Of a DNA stretch of 42,954 nucleotides, positions 39,744 through 42,954 are shown in pieces (position 1 is the stretch's first letter; every line of letters begins with the position of its first letter). Made by a program: the position numbers and the translations under genes. This stretch comes from an uncultured Oscillospiraceae bacterium. GTDB taxonomy: Bacteria > Bacillota > Clostridia > Oscillospirales > Ruminococcaceae. The notes beneath the pieces were generated by a model, which worked only from the letters and a program-made list of their open reading frames with translations, did no database searches and was not told where the DNA came from. The stretch is taken from assembly GCA_900547385.1 (NCBI GenBank), contig URGQ01000006.1, positions 1-42,954 on the forward strand. Reading direction: 5' to 3'.

Positions 39744-40469
39744 ATGATGACAGTAAACGAAGTAAGCAAATTGACTGGAGTGAGTATACGCGCTCTGCAA
39801 TATTACGATGCCATCGGGCTTCTGCCGCCTGCCGGATATACTGAGGCGGGGTACCGGCTGTATGACGATGCAGCGATGGAACGCTTGCAGCAGATTTTAC
39901 TGTTTAGGGAGTTGGAATTTCCACTAAAAGAAATCAAACGCATCCTCGATTCTCCCAATTTTGATCAAAGCAAAGCGCTGGAGCAGCAAATTGAATTGCT
40001 TACGATGAAAAAGGAGCATCTCGAAAATCTCATTCTTTTCGCCCGAGGAATAAAAGTAATGGGAGTAAACTATATGGATTTCAAAGCATTTGATACCCAA
40101 AAAATCGATGAGTACTCTAAGCTCGCAAAAGAGCAGTGGGGTCACACAGCAGAGTACGAAGAGTATGAAGAAAAAACAAAGGACTGGACAAAAGATGACG
40201 AAGCTGCCGTCGCAGATGAATTTATGAAAATATTTGTTGAGTTCGGACAGATGAAAAAAATGAACCCATCGGATGAACCGGTTCAGGCACAGGCAAAAAA
40301 ACTCCAAGATTATATTACAGAGCATTTTTATACCTGCTCCCCCAAAATTCTGAACGGACTCGGAAAGATGTACGCCAGCGGAGGAGAACTTACCGAAAGC
40401 ATCGACACTGCCGGTGGAACAGGTACTGCTGAATTTACTAGCAAAGCCATCGAGCATTATTGCGGGTAA
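39744..40469 (+). CDS. MerR-family regulator with TipAS effector domain
   Basis: 241 residues. The N-terminal MerR helix-turn-helix and wing read MTVNEVSKLTGVSIRALQYYDAIGLLPPAGYTEAGYRLYDDAAMERLQQILLFRELEFPLKEIKRIL, followed by the dimerisation helix (about 82-112). Residues about 120-241 form a helical TipAS domain (YSKLAKEQWGHTAEYEEYEEKTKDW, ADEFMKIFVEF, LQDYITEHFYTCSPKILNGLGKMYASGGELTESID), which in Streptomyces TipAL binds thiopeptide antibiotics. Many Firmicutes carry such proteins with unknown ligands. The gene is moderately AT-rich. The only target in view is its own promoter. The start follows GGAGGGAAAAG. Confidence 0.92.
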   Translation: MMTVNEVSKLTGVSIRALQYYDAIGLLPPAGYTEAGYRLYDDAAMERLQQILLFRELEFPLKEIKRILDSPNFDQSKALEQQIELLTMKKEHLENLILFARGIKVMGVNYMDFKAFDTQKIDEYSKLAKEQWGHTAEYEEYEEKTKDWTKDDEAAVADEFMKIFVEFGQMKKMNPSDEPVQAQAKKLQDYITEHFYTCSPKILNGLGKMYASGGELTESIDTAGGTGTAEFTSKAIEHYCG

Positions 40470-40605
40470 TCTGCTTTTTTGACTGCCTGCCGTTTAGCCG
40501 TGCGGCTATACCCGCTGCTACTGTATCACCCGCAGCAAACCAAAAATCAACCGGCAAAACCGCTTTTTATGGCCCCTGCAAAATCCGGGATGCCGACCGC
40601 AGGCC

Positions 40606-40663
40606 AAACCGCCCTCCGGGCGGTTTCAGCGGGCGAAGCCCGCTGGCCCCGGCTTCGCCGGGG
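40606..40663. repeat. Three perfect trinucleotide-loop hairpins in a row
   Basis: AAACCGCCC-TCC-GGGCGGTTT (40606-40626), CAGCGGGC-GAA-GCCCGCTG (40627-40645) and CCCCGGC-TTC-GCCGGGG (40647-40663) follow each other with at most one base between. They lie in the 695-base gene-free stretch 40470-41164 between the MerR-family gene and the kinase gene. The first could help end the merR transcript but lacks a T run. Confidence 0.7.
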
Positions 40664-40794
40664 CGGCCTGCGGCCCGCTCTTCCATCAGCAATAACCAGC
40701 CCCTTCGCACTTCCCCGCATACTCTCCCCTTTCCCCATGGAGGGTTTTTTAGAACGGAAACCCACCTCAATCGCAGATAAAATAGCCAAAACAA

Positions 40795-41152
40795 AGCCAC
40801 CGCATTTATCACAAGGTTATCAACCGCCGTTGCGAGTCATTAGCATTTTCAGGCGGCCTGTCATTTAGTCGCAACGCATCCCCTGCCCTCTTCCTTCCCG
40901 GAGAAGGCCTTCTTTTGGTGGATAACTCCCTCCATTTACGCACTACACTAAGGGAAGAAATTTACCCCAATTTTCAATAACGCAACCACATTTGTCGCAA
41001 AAGCCCCCAGCCGCCGTTGCGAATCAATAGCGGTTTTCAGGTAGACTGCTGTTTGGCCACAGCGCATCCCCTCCCCTACTCCGGAGAGGGCTTTTCTTTT
41101 GGTGGACAACTCCCCCACTTATGCGCTATACTGGGGATGGAAATTTGCCCCG
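40795..41152 (+). repeat. Tandem imperfect direct repeat (about 185-base unit) before the kinase gene
   Basis: Copy A is about 40795-40969 and copy B about 40982-41152. Matching landmarks keep an offset of 183-187 bases: CCGCCGTTGCGA (40824 and 41011), CTTTTGGTGGA (40912 and 41096) and AAATTT before CCC (40958 and 41141). The units are clearly related but diverged, including small gaps. Copy B contains the kinase promoter; in copy A the matching boxes are degraded. Confidence 0.75.
41103..41132 (+). promoter_or_regulatory. Promoter of the PfkB-family kinase gene
   Basis: TGGACA (41103-41108), 18 bases, TATACT (41127-41132), within copy B of the duplicated region and 32 bases before the ATG. 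Confidence 0.65.
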
Positions 41153-41164
41153 GAGGTGATTTTT

Positions 41165-42094
41165 ATGATCTACACCGTCACCCTCAATCCCGCCATTGAT
41201 GAAACACTGGAAGTGGAGCATTTGCGGCCCGGCGCCACCCACCGGGTTCTTTCCCGCGGCCGGTACCCCGGCGGCAAGGGCATCAATGTGGCAAGGGCCC
41301 TGCGTGTCTTTGCCGAGGACTGCGTTGCCCTGACCATCGCGGGCGGGACGACCGGACAGGAGCTGGCCGGACTGCTGCGGCAGGAGGAACTGCCCTGCGC
41401 CATTTATGCCGCCCCTCACCCCACCCGGGTCAATCTCAAAATTTCCTCCCGGGGAGATGGACTGACCACCGAGCTGAACGCCCCCGGTCTGCTGGGGGAG
41501 GCCGCCCCTGCTGGGCGCCTGCGGGAGGAGCTGCTGGAGCGCCTTTTGCCGGGGGATGTGGTGGTGCTGTGCGGCAGCCTGCCGCAAGATTTACCGGCCG
41601 GATGGTACCGGGATCTCACCGCTGAGTGCCGGAAAAAGGGGGCCGCCGTTTACCTGGATACTGCCGGGGAGCCGCTGATTTTGGGGATCACAGCGAAGCC
41701 GGACTGCATAAAACCCAACCGGGAGGAGCTGGAGCCCCTGTACGGCTACCGCCTGGCAACCACCGAATCCCTGGCGGAAGCGGCCTGGCAGCTGCTGCAC
41801 CGCGGGGTAGGGCAGGTGGTGGTTTCCCTGGGGGCACAGGGGGCACTGCTGGCCACCCGGGAAGCGGTACTTTTTGCCGCGGCCCCTACTGTGACCGTGC
41901 TTAATACCACCGGGGCCGGGGACACCATGACGGCCGCGCTCATCTATGCCCGGCTGCACGGGCTCACACCCGAGGAGACCCTGCGATTTGCGGTAGCGGC
42001 CGCTACCGCAAAGGTGGTACGGGCCGGAACGCAGCCCCCCGTGATGAGCGACATAGGCGCCCTGCTGCCGCAGGTGGAGATACGGGCCATTTAG
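41165..42094 (+). CDS. 1-phosphofructokinase/tagatose-6-phosphate kinase family (PfkB)
   Basis: 309 residues from 41165 (MIYTVTLNPAIDETLEVEHLRPG), with GGAGGTGA upstream; a longer frame runs through the promoter and is rejected. PfkB-family marks: TVTLNPAID, RYPGGKGINVARAL, and the C-terminal signature NTTGAGDTMTAALIYA with the catalytic Asp and anion-hole glycines (GAGD). The N-terminus TVTLNPAID with GGKGINVAR is typical of FruK and LacC, which phosphorylate fructose-1-phosphate or tagatose-6-phosphate with ATP. No fructose PTS or regulator is beside it, so the substrate is not settled by context. It has its own promoter and terminator. Confidence 0.92.
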   Translation: MIYTVTLNPAIDETLEVEHLRPGATHRVLSRGRYPGGKGINVARALRVFAEDCVALTIAGGTTGQELAGLLRQEELPCAIYAAPHPTRVNLKISSRGDGLTTELNAPGLLGEAAPAGRLREELLERLLPGDVVVLCGSLPQDLPAGWYRDLTAECRKKGAAVYLDTAGEPLILGITAKPDCIKPNREELEPLYGYRLATTESLAEAAWQLLHRGVGQVVVSLGAQGALLATREAVLFAAAPTVTVLNTTGAGDTMTAALIYARLHGLTPEETLRFAVAAATAKVVRAGTQPPVMSDIGALLPQVEIRAI

Positions 42095-42234
42095 GGTGCA
42101 GGAAAGAAAGCCGCCGCCCAAAACGCCGGTTTGCACCAAATGATTCAATTGTCACCTTCTCGAGAAAGGGAGGGCCCGGGAGGACGATCCGTCGCACTTT
42201 GCAAAGCCCTCTACTAATATAATACGCAAAATAG

Positions 42235-42267
42235 AACGGATGTTCCTGCATGGAATGTCCGTTTTTT
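42235..42267 (+). terminator. Terminator after the kinase gene
   Basis: AACGGATGTTCC and GGAATGTCCGTT form a stem with two mismatched positions and a TGCAT loop, followed by six T residues. Confidence 0.7.
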
Positions 42268-42339
42268 GAAAATTTTTTTATTTTTGGTGGATTTTAGGGG
42301 ATAGGGTGGCAATATTTCTCTAAATAATGGATTCTATAG

Positions 42340-42954
42340 AGATATTTTGGACGATACAAATGGACCTTTTCGATGCGATATCTGCACAGTTTGCCGAGTC
42401 CTCATAGGCTCCCTTATGCAAAGGGTAAGCGGCGCTCCAATCCATAGCCTCCCCTGTGTAAGGGGTAACGAAGTGGCGGCGCGGTAGTGAATGATATGCC
42501 AGTGGCATATCAGAGCCGCGCCGTGACCGAGCCGCAGCGAGAGGCTGTCAGCCGCAAGGCTGACTGAGGGGTTGACGGCAAATATTAAGGCAATCATTTC
42601 ATCTCGCCTGTCGTCGTCGCGGAGACTTTTGCAAGGCTTAGTTAGCACGCCTACCCAGCGGGGGCCTACTTTTGTGTGTGCAAAAGTAGGCAAAACACAC
42701 TTGGGGCTGTGCCCCAAGACCCCCTAACGCTTAAGCTGCGGCTGGATACGCTCTCATGGTGCCTGCGGCGCATTTTATTGGGATGCAGCAGGGGCCGAAT
42801 TAAATGCGCCTGCGGCACCTTATAAGCGTCGTCTAATCCCGCTCCGGGAATGCGCAGCGTTTCCGGGCGGGGTGTACCGACGCGTGGGGGTCTCGGGGGC
42901 CTCCCCGAGTGACTTTTGGTTACTTTTCTTCACAGAAAAGTAACCCCTCGCCGG
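42340..42954. repeat. Gene-free block of palindromic repeats
   Basis: No credible gene is seen here. Perfect hairpins: GATATGCC-AGT-GGCATATC (42493-42511) inside CGGCGCGG/CCGCGCCG (42477-42484 with 42516-42523); GTCAGCC-GCAA-GGCTGAC (42547-42564); CCTACTTTTG-TGTGTG-CAAAAGTAGG (42665-42690); CTTGGGGC-TGT-GCCCCAAG (42700-42718); CTCGGGG/CCCCGAG (42892-42909); GGTTACTTTTCT-TCAC-AGAAAAGTAACC (42918-42945). CTGACTGAGGGG next to a serine/threonine-free, stop-rich context is typical of dispersed repeats in gut Clostridia. The block continues past the window. Confidence 0.7.

Noticed and set aside
40459..40868. Overlapping frames in the gap after the MerR gene
   Set aside because: They cross hairpin repeats and have no start signals or familiar domains.
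42334..42717. 127-codon minus-strand frame at the right end
   Set aside because: Lies in palindromic repeats, no ribosome binding site, and includes several hairpins; peptide looks random.
42340..42954. CRISPR array
   Set aside because: The repeats are hairpins of different sequence and irregular spacing; there are no identical direct repeats with unique spacers and no cas genes.

Overview
The window looks like a chromosomal segment of a spore-forming, anaerobic gut-type Firmicute (class Clostridia, most likely Oscillospirales). Evidence: an intact sigK-type sporulation sigma factor, strong GGAGG ribosome binding sites, the SRP RNA-dnaX-ybaB-recR order, tRNA, tmRNA and SRP RNA sequences of low-GC Gram-positive type in an otherwise fairly GC-rich genome, a feoAB locus with a small cysteine-rich FeoB partner, and the dispersed hairpin repeats familiar from such genomes. 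The species cannot be fixed from the sequence alone.

Layout. 1-0.9 kb: a truncated secreted protein and a small membrane protein. 1.0-7.4 kb: a catabolic module on the minus strand (class III CoA-transferase, HMG-CoA lyase family enzyme, then TRAP transporter dctP-dctQ-dctM) with a divergent LysR regulator; I infer uptake, CoA activation and carbon-carbon cleavage of a branched hydroxy-dicarboxylate such as (R)-citramalate or 3-hydroxy-3-methylglutarate. 7.5-9.6 kb: an AT-rich, probably acquired stretch (APH-family phosphotransferase, nitrilase-family amidohydrolase) abutting the 3' end of ssrA. 9.6-13.4 kb: core RNA quality-control and DNA-maintenance block (ssrA, smpB, recR, ybaB, dnaX, SRP RNA). 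13.4-21.8 kb: a lipoprotein, a PucR-family regulator, an LctP-type permease and two tandem DUF1116 genes, divergent from an NRAMP-fold transporter that lacks the metal-binding motifs; this is the most interesting region.

21.9-25.3 kb: asnA, a DUF3810 zinc-protease-like membrane protein, an FlK-like thioesterase and a methyltransferase. 25.4-28.3 kb: a ClpC-like unfoldase without the usual middle domain, divergent from two very small cysteine/glycine-rich membrane proteins. 28.3-33.4 kb: a glycolipid-type glycosyltransferase coupled to a CrtO-like acyltransferase, a Na/phosphate cotransporter with PhoU domain, and a DacF-type D,D-carboxypeptidase. 33.5-37.0 kb: tRNA-Thr(CGU), a DtxR/MntR-family regulator with a DUF2130 nuclease-like protein, DUF1643 and sigK. 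37.1-40.5 kb: feoA-feoB-FeoB-associated protein behind a palindromic candidate iron operator, and a MerR/TipAS regulator with its 19-bp-spacer promoter. 40.5-43 kb: a PfkB-family sugar-phosphate kinase behind a tandemly duplicated promoter region, then about 0.85 kb without a gene, the last 0.6 kb of which is filled with hairpin repeats.

All functions are read by eye from sequence motifs and gene order; no similarity search was run. Where long open frames extended upstream of the probable start, I chose starts by ribosome binding site and family N-terminus and say so.
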